From assembly GCA_024741835.1 (NCBI GenBank), contig JAENRP010000440.1, positions 1 to 31,033 on the forward strand: a DNA stretch of 31,033 nt, read 5' to 3'. Positions within the stretch are counted from its first letter, which is position 1; the number at the start of each line of letters is the position of its first letter. The position numbers and the translations under genes are program-made. Under the pieces are notes generated by a model that had not been told where the DNA came from, searched no databases, and saw only the letters and a program-made list of their open reading frames with translations. Of this stretch, positions 1-11,109 are shown one piece after another. The DNA comes from Diplocarpon mali. Its lineage: Eukaryota; Ascomycota; Leotiomycetes; Helotiales; Drepanopezizaceae.

Positions 1-426
1 GGGCTGGCCGATATGGTAAAGAGAGTATAAGGTAGTATTGAGTAGTAAGTAATAGTAGTAGTTGTTGAAGAACTTGGAGACTTAGGAGGCTTAGGAGGCT
101 TGATTCCTAACTATAAGAGCAAAGTAATCTATATATATAAAATATCTTGAGCTTTTAGAACCTTTTAGTATATTGGAGTTATACTAGATTATAAATCAAT
201 ATAGGTATACGTAATGCAATACGTAATCCTTTGATTTGTAATATATTTTTAGCTAAACTAAGTACTATAAGTCATAGCTAAATATAGAACTATGACTTAT
301 AGCTAGGATATAGAGTTCATAGCTAAATTTAGTATAGCTATGATTTCTAATCCAACTTAGCTAGTATAGCTACTCCACCTTAGCTATTCCTACTTAGCTA
401 GTATGGCTATGATTCTATATTCAACA
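1..426. repeat. LTR of family S, left end cut by the window
   Basis: Near-identical over its whole length to the solo LTR at 16030-16453. That copy shows the full termini TGTGAAATATAAGGG and TATATTCAACA; this one starts 12 bases in, at GGGCTGG. Compared with the other copy it carries small extra duplications, such as TTAGGAGGC twice at 82-99. Its right half holds repeated TTAGCTAGTATRGCTA words. I found no S-family internal region in this window, so this copy is probably also solo, but its left target duplication lies outside the window. Both ends have TG..CA, so orientation cannot be fixed. Confidence 0.85.
265..302. repeat. 13-bp perfect inverted repeat inside the S LTR
   Basis: CTATAAGTCATAG (265-277) and its exact reverse complement CTATGACTTATAG (290-302) flank a 12-nt loop. 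The segment lies within the part of the LTR that is replaced by Ns in the second copy, so a hairpin may have hindered sequencing or assembly there. Confidence 0.8.
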
Positions 427-429
427 AAG

Positions 430-1262
430 GTTGCTCTAAAGCAGAGATTGAAAAGATAAGATCGGAGATTCGAGTCTCATTTTCTAAGGTATTCTTATCG
501 CAGATGACTATATAGTTATTGCAAAAGGCTATAAAACTACTAGTTCTATAAGAATTATCCGAAAGCATTTTAAGAAGGTGTCCCTATTTTATTATTACTA
601 TAATTGGATTGCTATTATTAGTAATAGGTCGCAAGATCTCCTTTCGCTTTATTTTTATAGTTATTTGAGCCAATTGAGATTTTGAACCGAGTGCCTAAGA
701 AGTCTATCGACTTATCTTCTTTATAGATAGAGTAAGTTTTATATTCGATTAAGAGCCGATCTACCTATTAAGGCTTCTTAAAGCGGGTCTTTATCCGATC
801 GATAGGATCTGATAATTTAAGACTCGCTTACTAGTAAAATTAACTTATAGGCTAAAACCGCAAGTGATAATCGGATTTTCTTTATTAATAGCACTTATAT
901 CTCTTTTTATTAAAACAACCTAATTATAAAGACTAAGGCTAATCAATTAGAGAGGTTTAGGATAAGCGATAAGCTAATAGGCTTTTCCACTTTTCACTAT
1001 TATAGCTAAGAGGTAGAGTCTATAGTACATTTAAAGGACTTATTAAGTAAGATTGAATATTATATTATAAAGAAAATAAAAAGGTATAAAGGTTATATTA
1101 TTTATAAGGTAGAAGTAATAAAGGTATATCTTTACTTCTTATCTTATAATAGAAAGGAATATACTTATAAAAGCACTATTATTAATAGTAAAATTATTAG
1201 TTAGAAAGCGGCATTTAAAGGGCTTAGGCATTATAATTGACCCTTCTTCTTCTATTTCCTTT
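430..1262 (+). pseudogene. Degraded plus-strand reading frame, function unknown
   Basis: One plus-strand frame runs from just inside the S LTR to about 1260. Nearly all of its roughly a dozen stops are TAA or TAG, as expected from RIP of CAA, CAG or TGG. The opposite strand has about twice as many stops over the same interval. The decoded protein is basic and rich in Tyr, Ile and Lys, with a segment reading about VESIVHLKDLLSKIEYY near 1010. It contains one PAL25 palindrome (842-866), read here as L*AKTASD. I do not recognise a family. It converges on the minus-strand frame at 1300-3097, an arrangement also seen at the 3' ends of Copia B and Gypsy C. It could be a chance open frame in AT-rich DNA, so confidence is modest. 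Confidence 0.35.
842..866. repeat. PAL25 palindrome, copy 1
   Basis: 25 bp with arms AACTTATAG and CCGCAAGTG around a GCTAAAA centre. It has the same length and arm pattern as the other PAL25 copies, and is read in the plus frame as L-stop-AKTASD. Confidence 0.6.
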
Positions 1263-1299
1263 TGCTATTTATTGCTTAATAATATCGAAAAGAAGGAAT

Positions 1300-3097
1300 T
1301 GTTCTATTCAATCGGCTTTAACGCCTTTAAGGCTTTAGGATCAGCTTTGAATTTTATAATACCTAAAGATGCCTCTATTATTAATAGGTTAGATTTGCAT
1401 ATCTTTAAAGAGATAAAGAATTAATTATTAAGGTAAATTAGAAAAAGATTAATATCTTCTATTATATAAAGAAGTTCGAAGTATTTAATAGTTTTATTAA
1501 TATTAAATCCTTTATAATTAAGACTATAGTAAACTAAAAGAGAGTAAATATAAAGGTCGCAAAGTCTTCTCCCTTCGATTCTTATATTAAAAAGATACTA
1601 TCGAAAGCGAGTTTTTATTGCAAAGGACACTTGAATATTATATTATTCTTTAAGCTTAAGGTTAAGAATGACCGATTAAGGCATATTGCTATAATTATAA
1701 ATATCCTAATTAATAGATTCCTCTTTGCATTCTCTTTCTTATAAGATAAAATAGTCTTACTTAGCATTTAATAGATTAGGTTTTTGACTTTTATAATTAT
1801 TAAAGAATTGAATAATATCCGCAAAAGCGAATTCGTTTAAGGTAAGCTATTAAATCTATTTAATAGCTCTTTCAATTGTTTTTAAAGCAGTAGGAATAGG
1901 GTCTTCCCTTGCATTATCGTTTTTAAAGTAGTTGTATATAGATATAAAGAAGTTAAGAATTAGCTCTTTTAAGTTGTTAAAGAAGGAATCCAAATAGGCG
2001 TATAATCCTTTAATTTTAAATTACAAATTAGCTAAGGTAGCTATTAAACGATTTATCCTTCTTTAAGGTTATGCTAAAATGGGTTATCTAGCTAAAGGAG
2101 AGTCCTTTAAACACTTTGAAAAGTCTAATAAAGCAGCGCTAAGGGTTCGAGCAGTCTATTTAGCTGCAGTCTCTAAGGTTATCTTAGTAAAGATTAGGTT
2201 AGCTCCTCTTTTAGAATTCTCAGTTCTGACTCTTAGTCTAGGCCCGCGAGTCAAATCCTATAATTTATCACTTATTATATCTTTAGGCTAAGGAGTAGAT
2301 TTTAAGATAAGCTTAATTATAAATAACTAATTCCCTTCTTTATTATTAAAGTAATCCTATTCAAACTCTGGCATAAGAGTCCAGTTCTCTCTTAAAATAA
2401 GCAATTTATAAGTAAAAGCGTAAAGCCTTAGCATATTAATAATAGTACTATTAGGTAAGGTAATATCTATAGCTTAGTTCGATCTTTTTATAGCTCCATT
2501 AGCTGCTATAAGTACTATATTAAAGAGGCTTATAAATCTGCAGCTGCGAATTCGATTGCCTTAGAACTTTGCTACTCCTTCTTAAATAATAAAGAAATTG
2601 AGAATCTGAATAGCTTTAGCAGTAGGAGTATTTTCCTTAAGGATTTTTAATAATACTCGCCTTCTATTGTTTGAGTTAATATTTATTAGGAAGCAAGAGT
2701 AAAATAAGATTCTTCTCTTATTAGTAGTTCAATTATTTAATTATCAAATGGATTCTTCCTTTTTATCTTAGTTTACTTTAAAAGTGTCGGCTAAGGTTAT
2801 ATATTATTCTGCGTCAGCTAAGAATTCCTCTTTAGAGATTCCTTTTAATCTTAATTCCTTAATTAAAAAGTCGTTAAATTAGAGAATTCCAAGGGCTACT
2901 TAGGTTGAAAGGTTATTAATAGCATTTGCGTAAGCTAAAAGGAGTTTCTATTGCTCTATATCTCCTAGGGCTATATAGGTCGATTTAAAGCTTTCTAATA
3001 ATACAATAGCTCTGCCGTCTTATAAGAAGTTTATAACTATTATCTATTTATCTCTTATTATAGTAGATAAAACTATTTATAAAGTCTTCGAAGGCAT
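1300..3097 (-). pseudogene. Degraded minus-strand ORF, unidentified (gag-like or accessory)
   Basis: A long minus-strand frame begins at an ATG complementary to 3095-3097 (MPSKTL*IVLSTIIRDK) and can be followed to about 1335. It is broken almost only by TAA and TAG at likely former Gln or Trp codons. The N-terminal part looks helical and charged (DFLIKELRLKGISKEEFL region), followed by a polar, Thr/Pro/Lys-rich stretch and a basic part around LTRGPRLRVRTE, which is encoded by a PAL25 palindrome at 2228-2252. No protease, RT or integrase motif is visible and I do not recognise the family. It lies on the far side of the Copia B insertion from Gypsy A pol and on the same strand. It may therefore be part of Gypsy A or of another older element. 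Confidence 0.45.
2228..2252. repeat. PAL25 palindrome, copy 2
   Basis: 25 bp with ends GACTC and GAGTC around a TTAGTCTAGGCCCGC core. It lies inside the degraded minus-strand frame, where it encodes LTRGPRLRV. Confidence 0.65.
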
Positions 3098-3248
3098 ATT
3101 ACTTATGAAAGATAGGGAGTGCAAATAAGAGAGTTTAATAGGATATAAGAATTAAAGGGCATATAGGTTGCAATAGGGCTTATATATATATTATTAAGGA
3201 AATTGGACTTTTGTTTGTTATTTAAGGAAAATAATAGGAATGCTATAA

Positions 3249-3445
3249 TATGGTGCGGTCGGCTGGAGGGCCTTTATTAGGTCGCTCAGGAGGCTCGCAG
3301 AAGTAGGGGAAGATGATTAATTGTATTATTATCTAGTTTATATATGGTAAGGAGACTTCGGAAAGAAAAGGGAGAGTCTATAACTTAGTAGAGTCATATA
3401 GAGGGTCTTTAGAATAAGTAGAGACTCCGCCTATTCTATATAATA
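3249..3445 (-). repeat. 3' LTR of Copia B
   Basis: 197 bp. Read on the minus strand it starts TATTATATAGAATAGG (a mutated TGTTATGCAG start) and ends at CCGCACCATA. It aligns end to end without gaps with 10642-10838. The differences are mostly transitions, with a couple of transversions. Confidence 0.92.
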
Positions 3446-3456
3446 TACCCTTTAAT
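3446..3456 (-). other. Polypurine tract of Copia B
   Basis: Minus strand ATTAAAGGGTA lies immediately upstream of the 3' LTR, where plus-strand DNA synthesis would be primed. The TAAAGGGTR core is the same as in the TRIM at 18606-18613. Confidence 0.65.
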
Positions 3457-3879
3457 TAGGCAATACTCTTAGAATCGCTTAGCTATATAGATAAAATAAA
3501 AGAAAGAATGGCAATTATAAAGAAAAGAAGCTCTATCTTATATACTGCCCCTTTAAGGGTCGTTCCTTTTAAAATAAGAAGGGTTGCTATAGGCAACTAG
3601 CGTTCTTAAGAATCTTTGCGATTCTATACTAGTGCTCTATTAGGCTTTTTATAAAGTATTTCCATTATAGAGGTTCTCCTTCCCTTCTTTTAAAAACAAT
3701 CCTCCTTTATTATTTAAAAATATCGTCTTTATACTAATAATTTTTAAATATAAAAGGAACTCCCGCTTATTATAGCCTTAGCCGCCCTTATAAAGTAAGA
3801 CCCTTAAAATCCCTATACCTTGCGTTATACTAACTTTGCGCTAGGTTGCTAGCGCTCCTTAAGGAGTAGGAACCCTGTC
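3457..3879. other. Noncoding interval between Copia B polypurine tract and accessory frame
   Basis: No supported frame on either strand. On the plus strand this is the upstream region of the accessory frame at 3880-4822 and contains AT-rich, TATA-like stretches, but no promoter can be assigned. Confidence 0.4.
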
Positions 3880-4822
3880 CCGGTTGTCCTAGCGCCTATT
3901 AGGTAATAAGCCGCCGCTGCTGTCCCTGCCGCCCTTGCCGCTATTGCTACTGCTGCTACCGCCTAAGAGCCCTGCCCTTACTACGCGTCGTATATTAAAG
4001 CCTATAATAGAATATAATAATGCGTGCGTATGCTATATTATATATAAGAGTATTAGCAATCTTAATTATTAATACTTTAATAGTACCTTTAGTGCGCGTT
4101 ATATTTATTATACTATACTAAGCAATAGCTATTAGTAGGCTAGCGGCCCTTTCCTTGCCTCTTAAAAGGCTATTATATCGGCCTATACCCGCGGCGCCTT
4201 TAAAGAGGAGGTGGCGCTACTACTTAATATAGTAAAGGGTGCGCTTTAGAGCTTTTATAATACGTTTTATTAAGTCTTATTAAGTTTTAAGCTGATTTTA
4301 AAAGATAGGAGCGATCGGACCCTAGTGCTAAAAGGGCCTACCACTTTTATAAGTAGTAGTATTGCTGCCTCCTTTGCTTTTAGTATACTATTCCCGTTTG
4401 CTCCTAGCCCTTTTAGCTTAAACCTATTCGCCTTTACTATTACTGCCGCTCTTGTCCCCTTTGCCTCTACTATCGCAGCTGCTGCTATAGTCTCCTTATT
4501 CGTCTCCTTAGCCCCTGCTATTACCGCGCCTGTCCTCGCCTCCGCCGCCCTCGCCCCTGCTGCCCCTATCGCTATACCCTTTGCTATTGCCCTTACTATC
4601 GCTAATATATTCGCTAGCAGGCCTTTGGCCGAGGGAGTACTAATAGGCCTCTCTTAAAAGGAGATCTATATAAAGCTTATAGCTATAGCATCTTAGCTTC
4701 TGGCCTTAGCTAGGAGAATCTAAGAGAGGGTTGCGCTTTATAATAGCGGCTTAGGAATATTACCTATTCTATATTTTTAAAAAAGGAGAAGCTTTTGTAA
4801 TACGCTTTATAAGAGAAAATAA
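3880..4822 (+). pseudogene. Antisense Cys-rich, Pro/Ala-rich accessory frame of Copia B
   Basis: This frame runs opposite to gag-pol, between the end of pol and the 3' LTR. It starts with an Ala-rich run and a CxYC-type motif (CPYYASYIKAYNR, with Tyr codons where TGC/TGT was probably mutated to TAC/TAT). After a frameshift near 4015 it continues as ACVCYIIYKS, then a C-x10-C-x2-C-x6-C pattern seen now mostly as Tyr (about 4067-4133), then TRGAFKEEVALLLN. Residues from 4325 to 4654 form an unbroken stretch very rich in Ala, Pro, Ser and Phe, many Leu codons being possible former Pro (CCA to CTA). A basic tail continues through likely RIP stops to TAA at 4820-4822. Base composition is more GC-rich than the pol region. 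Spacing and order of the Cys motif match the accessory frame of Gypsy C. From memory, similar CxxC...CxxC...C clusters occur in uncharacterised fungal proteins. Function unknown. Confidence 0.55.
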
Positions 4823-4905
4823 ATAAATATAATTATAAGAAAGTAGGAGCTTATAAGTATAAATCTCTTAGTAATAAGTAATTACTCGCTAGTAAGTATA
4901 AGTTG
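4823..4905. other. Short gap between convergent Copia B frames
   Basis: About 83 bp separate the stop of the plus-strand accessory frame from the stop of minus-strand pol. An overlapping terminator or polyadenylation region would be expected here, but no clear signal is visible. Confidence 0.4.
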
Positions 4906-7900
4906 CTAAACGATTATTTAAAAGCTTTAGAGGTTTAATAAACGAATAAAGCTCTTAAACTTCTAGCGGTCTAGGTTCTTAGTAAGACTATCTGCGTGCA
5001 TTTCCTTAATAAAGAGGTAGATTATTTAAAAGCTTCCTCTTTAGTATTCTTAGCAGATCTATATATTACTAATTTCGATATATCAAAGGCTTATCTTAAT
5101 CTTCTTATTCTTTATAATAATTAGCCGAATCGTCTATTAATTATTATAATATATATTCTATTTAAAGAGAAAGTCTATACGAATCTTTTTAAAAAGGCGT
5201 TTTATAATTATTATCTCTTTTATAATAGAAATCATATTATAGAGTTCTACTTTAGTAAAAAAGAGCGTAATAATCGCTTAGCGATTTGCTTTTTAAATAA
5301 TTAGTCCTTTAAATAAGAAGAAGACGAATCCTTAAGAGGATCTATAGGTCTTTCGATCATCTTTAAAAGAAGCATCTAAAGATGCGACTAATTAGTATTC
5401 CTTAGCCTTAAAGCTATAGGCAATTCTTAAGAAGCGCGTGCTATATAGGTATTAAAGCATCTAATCTATAGCTAAGAGGTGCTTAAAGCTTAGATTAATT
5501 AAGAAGAAAGATAGTTAAAAGGCTGCAAATATAATATTTAAGCGTATTATAATCGCTATATAAAGAATAAAGCCTATTTTTTCTTAGTACTCCTTTACCT
5601 TTTTTAAAGAAGCTTGCCCTAAGTTCTTAATAAACTCCTTCTTTAATAGTAAAGTATCAGGCACTCTCCTTATATTAGCTCTGAACTTTTAAGCGATCTT
5701 CTTAATATAGGTATTATAAACTAAGGAGATCCTCTTTACCTTCCTATTTTAAATAATCCTTACTTTAAAGGACTAGGAGATATCTTTTATAATAGTAAGC
5801 TTATATGCCCTCTTTAGGTCTTTAATTAGATAAGTCGCTTAATTTAAATTAAAGGCCTTATATAATACTTAAATATTATTAATATAAAATACTATAAAGA
5901 CTATGCGATCCTTTATTATAAAAATATAAGGCTCCTCGCTTAGTAGCTTAAGTTAAAGGCCCTTAAGCGTTCTTGCGAAGTTCCTATACTATAGCGTTAG
6001 AGAGTCTTTTAACTTATAAAGCGCGCAGTCCAGTTCTACTACTATACTAAGGCGCTTAAAGCCATTTAATAAGAAGCATATGATTAAAGTATTCCTTAGG
6101 TCTTTAGGAGCATTAATAAATGTATTAATAATATCAAATTGCTTTACTTCTATATCGAAGTATATAATAAGTGCTATTAATACTTTAAAAGACCTTGCTA
6201 TAAGCGTGACTACGTAGGTTGGAAAATTAAAGCTTTATCTTAAAGATCCTCTTTTATAATTAGCTGTAATTGGCACTTTAGAAGCTTGCTAAAGCTATTG
6301 ACTTTATAAGTAAAAACCCATTTTAATAGTATTAGCAAGGACTTTAAGTAGTCCTTTTATATAATTCTTTAGCAACTTTGAGATTCTAGATTCTTAATCT
6401 CCTAGCGCCTTCCTTTTTTAAATTATTTATTAAAAGGGTGCTTCTCTAGGTCTAGCCATCCTTTCGAAGGCTTTGGCAAAGAGCCTTAGTACTATAGGCG
6501 GTTAAAAGACTGCGCTCTATCCTTTGCTTAATTATTAACTATAGCTTTAATAATTATATAAATTATTAAATAGTCCTTTTTATCTTCCTTTATTTATTCA
6601 TTCGCTTAAAAGGTTGATATAAACTCTTATATATATAAAGAGTAAGGTAAATTAATATTACTTTAAAAGAGTATATACTCTAAAGTAGTAGTATATACTT
6701 TTAAAGTCTTCTATTACTTAACGCTTAAGCGTCTTATCCTCTTTTACTTAAAAAGAGGGAGTTCCTCTTTGCGCTTTTTTCTATAGGTCTCCTCCTTTAT
6801 TTTTATTATTATTAAAGGTTCCTTTAGGAGTCTAAGTAGCTCTATCTCCTAAGCTTAAAGTCTTTAAACTAATATTATAACTTAAGGTATTATATTATTA
6901 GGGCCTGCTCCTTTTATTAAGTCGCTTTTTATAAGACTATTAAAGCTCCTCTTAGATCTTAGTAGTAGTACTTTTAGCCTTTTACTAGAGTTTACTAAGG
7001 CCTGCCTTTATAATCGAAGACTCTATTTTAAAGCCTTTAAGCTATCTCTATTCTTATATAAAATAGCGGCTAAAGATCTGCCGATCGCCTTATAGAACTT
7101 ATCTTTAAAGACTCTTTTAAAGTTATTTATAGTTCCTTCTTTAGTAAGGCCTTTATAAGGAATTATCACCCTTAAGCTTTAGTTGCCATTTGCCTTCTTA
7201 AAGACTAGCGAAGTGGCTTTTAATTCGCTTGCTTTTACCCTTGAGTTTTTAAGTAGGTCTCTTAAAGAATTTGGATTTAAGTTAAGGCCTTTTATATTAT
7301 TAGTTAAAGGCTATAGAGTAGCGTTAGTCTATAATATAAGCTCTTTTTATATAGCGGCTTCTTTTACGGCGATTGCATTCGGCCTTACGATAAGTTCCGA
7401 TTTCTTAAAAATGCCTTCGAACTTAGCGTCCTAAGCTCTTTCTCTCTCTTTAATTAATTAAAAGGTCGTCTTAAGTTCCTAGTGCGATATAGGGTTTGCG
7501 CGCTTAGCTTCTGGATTATAAAAGAGAGACTTATCGAATTTAATATCATAAGTTATTATTACTCGCTAGAGTATAGGAACTTAGATTCTATAAATATTAA
7601 AGGTAATATATTTAATTAAGTAACTTAAATGCCCTTATAGTTTAATTTTAAAGGTTCGGCGGTCCCTTCCTACCTCCTTCTCTTTAATTAAAGGGTATGC
7701 GCAAGCGCTATATATATAAATGCGACTCTAATTGGACTTTAAGCTTACTATTATTTGCTTAATAAGCAGCGGCTTATAAAATCGAAAATACTACTTAAAC
7801 TAATTTTAAAAAGCCTTGCTTAATAAGATCATCTTCTTCCTAGTAAGTAAGGAGATATTATAAAGGTATATAGTAGCTTTTATAACCTTTGGCCAAAGGC

Positions 7901-10615
7901 TTGCTAAAAGCCTAATATAGATCCTTATTTTAATGGAGCGTTTAATTAATTCCCTTCCTACTTGCTCTACGCCTCTATTAGGTTAGTATATATAAGTAGG
8001 AGTAAGCTTTAAATCGATTCCCTCCTCTTTTACCTATCTTTAGTATTTTATAAGAAAGTCTTCCCTTAAAGAGATTATTAAAGTATTATTATCTTATCTA
8101 ATCTTATAAATAGAAAGCTTATATTAGCGTTTCACTTATGCTTTAAAGGCCTAAAGGACCTTTATAATTATATCTCTGCCCTTTAATCTTAATAGAAACG
8201 TTTAAAGTATACTACTATACTTATCCTTAATTAAAAGAACTTATAAGCAACTGTTATATAAGTTGTTTAAAAAGTTAAAGAGATCTTAAGAGATCCTAAA
8301 GAAGGGCTTTAAAGATCGGTTCTTAAAGGTAGCGTAAGAAATAACTTGCTTAGCAGACGCTACTACGTATATAGGGTACTCTAGCCTTTATATTCCCTTA
8401 ATCTTCACTCCTTTAGCGCACTTGATTAGCGCTTAAAGAGCCTCTGCGCCTAAGTGGCTAGCGCAAAGGTGCTATATATACGCGTTATTATCCTATACCT
8501 TAGTAGGCGTATAGCTAGATTAGAACCTATTATAAAGCGTTGTCTTAGCTATGGGAAACGCTATTAATGTAGAGAAGTTATATTAAAGTATATTTGAAAG
8601 ATCTAAATAGTTAATAAGCTTATATTTAAAGAAAATGAGATTATGGTAATGCTTTAATTAAGCTTACTTTATAGAATCTCTAATGCTTTTAAAGCGCAAA
8701 GTAAGGTCTACCCTAGAGTACTAAAAACCCTTATCTGCAAGGAGCCTCTTTAAGATAATATTAGTAGTAAACTCCTTTATAATAGTAATATTGCGTAGCA
8801 TTATCCCTATAGGAGAGCTATTATACTATAGAAGAGAGTCTGCTATATATCTATTACTTCTTCTAATAATTAAGAGTCTTAAGGTACCTACTTTAATATA
8901 TTGCTGCGAGTTGCCAAAAGGCTTAAAGGTGCCTGCGATAAGTAAATCCTTCGAATTAATAATATAAGTAATTGCGCAATTGTTAAGGAGCGTACTTAAG
9001 GAGAGTAAGTGGCGTTTTAGCTTAGAAAGGTAGTAGATATTAAATGATTCTTTAAAAGCGTTAAAGGCAAAGGGATCTATTATTATAAAGACTAGTAAGT
9101 TCTTCCTTTAATTTGAACTATCTTCTCTAAAGGCTAAAGCCTTTCCTTTGAATTTATCAATTACTATTATTATAATATTATTTTCCTTAAGCTATGCTTA
9201 AAGACCTTTGAACTAGTCTTTTGCATTTAATGCCTTTTGTATTTATAGGACCTCCTCTTACAAAGGGAGAACCTTTATATTTTCTTTATACCCATCTATA
9301 GCATATAATAGTTTCCGATAGTCCTAGGGCTTCTAATAGTAATTAGTAGAGCCTTTATAAGGGCATTTAGGCCTAATCTCCCTTCTAAAGCTTATAGAGC
9401 AATTTTAAGAGCTGCTTGCTAAAGCCTGCGAAAGGGTTTCGGCATCTAAGAGAGACTCTCGAGTAGTAAAAACTACTAGCCCTTTATTATTAATCGCTCT
9501 ATTAGATTTAATGCCTACTAAAGCGCGGCTTAATTGCATTAGGTCGTACTTATATAAGGTTCCTATTTGCTTATTAGTGATTATTTCCTCCTTTAAGCAG
9601 GTCGCCTAACTCGGATTAATCTTTACTATAATTAAGTTTAAAAAGTCAATTACTCTTAATCTCCCTTTAATCTTAAGAAGATTGTATTATTCTATTAAGT
9701 GGTATGCCTTCTGCTATTCCTAGATCTACTATTAAGTATTAATTCTCTTAGTCTTACTTTAGCGTAGTATATCGCAGTACTAGAGCCTTATCTAAGACTG
9801 AATAGCCTTATTAAAAGGCGCAATATTACGCTTTAAAATAGATACTAGGCCTTAGAGTAAGAGTTGCTAATTTACTAAATTGGCATACGGGTTATTAATA
9901 GTAGTTCTACTTATAGGAGTATCTTTATTAGGTATTAAGGAGGAGAGCTTCTTAGCTTGGATTTAAGCTTAAGTTATTATAAAAGTTAGAAGCATTCTAT
10001 CGATAGTCTTAAAGACCTATTTTAATAGTAGTTTATAGTATTTGCGTTAGGTCTTCTAAGTCTCCTTATATATAAGGTGCTCCTTTATTAGGATTTTATA
10101 TTCGTCTTTAATATCTTTATAAGAGGCCTATAAAGGAAGAGCTTTTAATAGATCTCCTAAGGGAAAGCGGGCGTAAATCTATTCAGCTAAAGTAGCTGTA
10201 TACTTTTTATATAACCTCGCGTATACTATGCAAAAGTTGGCCGTTTCTAATTCCTTAAGCTCCTATATAAAGGGAGCTTAAGGCTTAGTCTTTATAATTG
10301 ACTTAAATAGGAATCTTAAATTAGTAAAAATAGTAATATTATAAAGCTTAGCAAAGAATATATATTTACTAAATTACTTTACTTAAGAGGTAAAGGTATT
10401 AAGGTAAGGCTTAGAGATACTTAAAGCGTTAGATATATTAAATAAAGTCTAGTGAAAAAGGTTAGGTATATAAATAGAGTTTGCAAATAAGGTTCGATCA
10501 GAAAATAGAGATTTATTAATTGAAAATGAAGGTCCTTTAAGTCGTTATAAATACTCGAAAAGTCGGTTAAGAGCTCGAAGGGCCCTTTAGCCGGTTGTAT
10601 ATAAAGAGAAAGCAT
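4906..10615 (-). pseudogene. Copia B gag-pol polyprotein, degraded
   Basis: A single minus-strand frame can be followed from an ATG at 10615 (MLSLYIQPAKGPFELL), 16 nt after the primer-binding site, to TAG at 4906-4908. Gag spans about 10615-9150 and includes a knuckle-like KCPYKGSTNYY near 9370. Protease lies near 8946-8988 (LLNNCAITHIVNSKDLL; the catalytic Asp is mutated to Asn). The pre-integrase zinc motif is near 8390-8470 (HLxxxHLGAEAL, then a Cys pair). Integrase follows to about 7300. RT carries FYINNI at 5872-5886, a mutated FYVDDI box, and RNase H has DASFKDD at 5357-5377 and a CDNQQTIRL-like site near 5130. The C-terminus reads like other Copia proteins (KEMHADSLT). Stops are mainly TAA or TAG at expected Gln or Trp positions. 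Inactive. Confidence 0.92.
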
Positions 10616-10630
10616 ATTAAAGTGCTTATA

Positions 10631-10641
10631 GGGCTTATAAC
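10631..10641 (-). other. Primer-binding site of Copia B (initiator tRNA-Met anticodon arm)
   Basis: Minus strand GTTATAAGCCC follows the 5' LTR directly. Restoring one TpG to TpA change gives GTTATGAGCCC, the reverse complement of GGGCUCAUAAC, which is the anticodon arm of eukaryotic initiator tRNA-Met. Half-tRNA priming from this region is known for Drosophila copia and relatives. The same site occurs in the TRIM at 18922-18932. Confidence 0.75.
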
Positions 10642-10838
10642 TATAGTACGGTCGGCTAAAGCGCCTTTATTAGGTCGCTTAGGAGGCTTGCAGAAGTAGG
10701 GGAAGATGATTGATTATATTATTATCTAATATATATATAGTAAGGAGACTTCGGAAAGAAAAGGGAGAGTCTATAACTTAGCAGAATCATATGGAGGGTC
10801 TTTAGAATAAGTGGAGACTCCGCCTATTCTGCATAATA
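10642..10838 (-). repeat. 5' LTR of Copia B
   Basis: 197 bp, matching 3249-3445. On the minus strand it starts TATTATGCAGAATAGG and ends GACCGTACTATA. A perfect TATAA target duplication follows at 10839-10843. Confidence 0.92.
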
Positions 10839-10843
10839 TATAA

Positions 10844-11060
10844 TTAAAGGTCAATATCAAGAATGCAAAATAAGTCAAAGCAGGCAAGAAATTAAGGTGA
10901 TCTTAAAAGATCTATATCCTAAATAATAAAGGAGGCGACCTTGCCGAAAATATGAAAATAAGGACTATAAGAAGGTAAGACAATTAATAGGCTAGGAAAT
11001 CGTTTAATATTCCTACCTATATTCTTCGGATATTTTAAGAATAATAATATAAGATTGTAA
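10844..11060 (-). other. 3' noncoding part of Gypsy A downstream of pol
   Basis: Between the approximate pol end and the Copia B insertion no sustained frame is visible. The purine-rich stretch near 10930 (plus AATAAAGGAGGCGACC) could be UTR. Nothing else can be supported. Confidence 0.4.
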
Positions 11061-11084
11061 TTAAGTAGGTATTTTAATATTCTT

Positions 11085-11109
11085 TACTTATAAGACTGGC
11101 TTATAGGTT
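11085..11109. repeat. PAL25 palindrome, copy 3 (diverged)
   Basis: 25 bp, arms TACTTATAA and CTTATAGGT around a GACTGG centre, near the C-terminal end of Gypsy A pol. The last arm is less well conserved. Confidence 0.45.

Larger units (their letters stand above)
3249..10838 (-). mobile_element. Ty1/Copia retrotransposon (Copia B), full length, RIP-killed
   Basis: A 7,590-bp LTR element on the minus strand. Both LTRs are exactly 197 bp (3249-3445 and 10642-10838), and the element is flanked by perfect 5-bp target duplications TATAA (3244-3248 and 10839-10843). In transcription order it has 5' LTR, primer-binding site (10631-10641), gag-pol (10615 to 4906), an antisense accessory frame (about 3880-4822), polypurine tract (3446-3455) and 3' LTR. 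The order protease, integrase, RT, RNase H is the Copia order. It sits in older transposon sequence: the TATAA site joins the 3' flank of Gypsy A pol to the 427-3248 region. I found no PAL25 copy within it. All frames are interrupted, so it is not autonomous. Confidence 0.95.

Noticed and set aside
427..500. tRNA-like segment after the S LTR (GAGATTCGAGTCTC resembles a T arm)
   Set aside because: The T loop would be one base short and no acceptor, D or anticodon arms can be drawn.
2079..2291. 70-residue plus-strand ORF
   Set aside because: Lies opposite a longer minus-strand frame and has no family features; a chance shadow.
4800..5330. Continuation of the Copia B antisense frame through 5330, since the plus frame stays fairly open
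   Set aside because: The minus strand here clearly encodes Copia RNase H (KVELYNMISIIKE, TIRLI, ADSLT), so the plus reading is a shadow; I ended the accessory frame at 4822.
7183..7434. 83-residue plus-strand ORF
   Set aside because: Antisense shadow of Copia B integrase to RT linker sequence.
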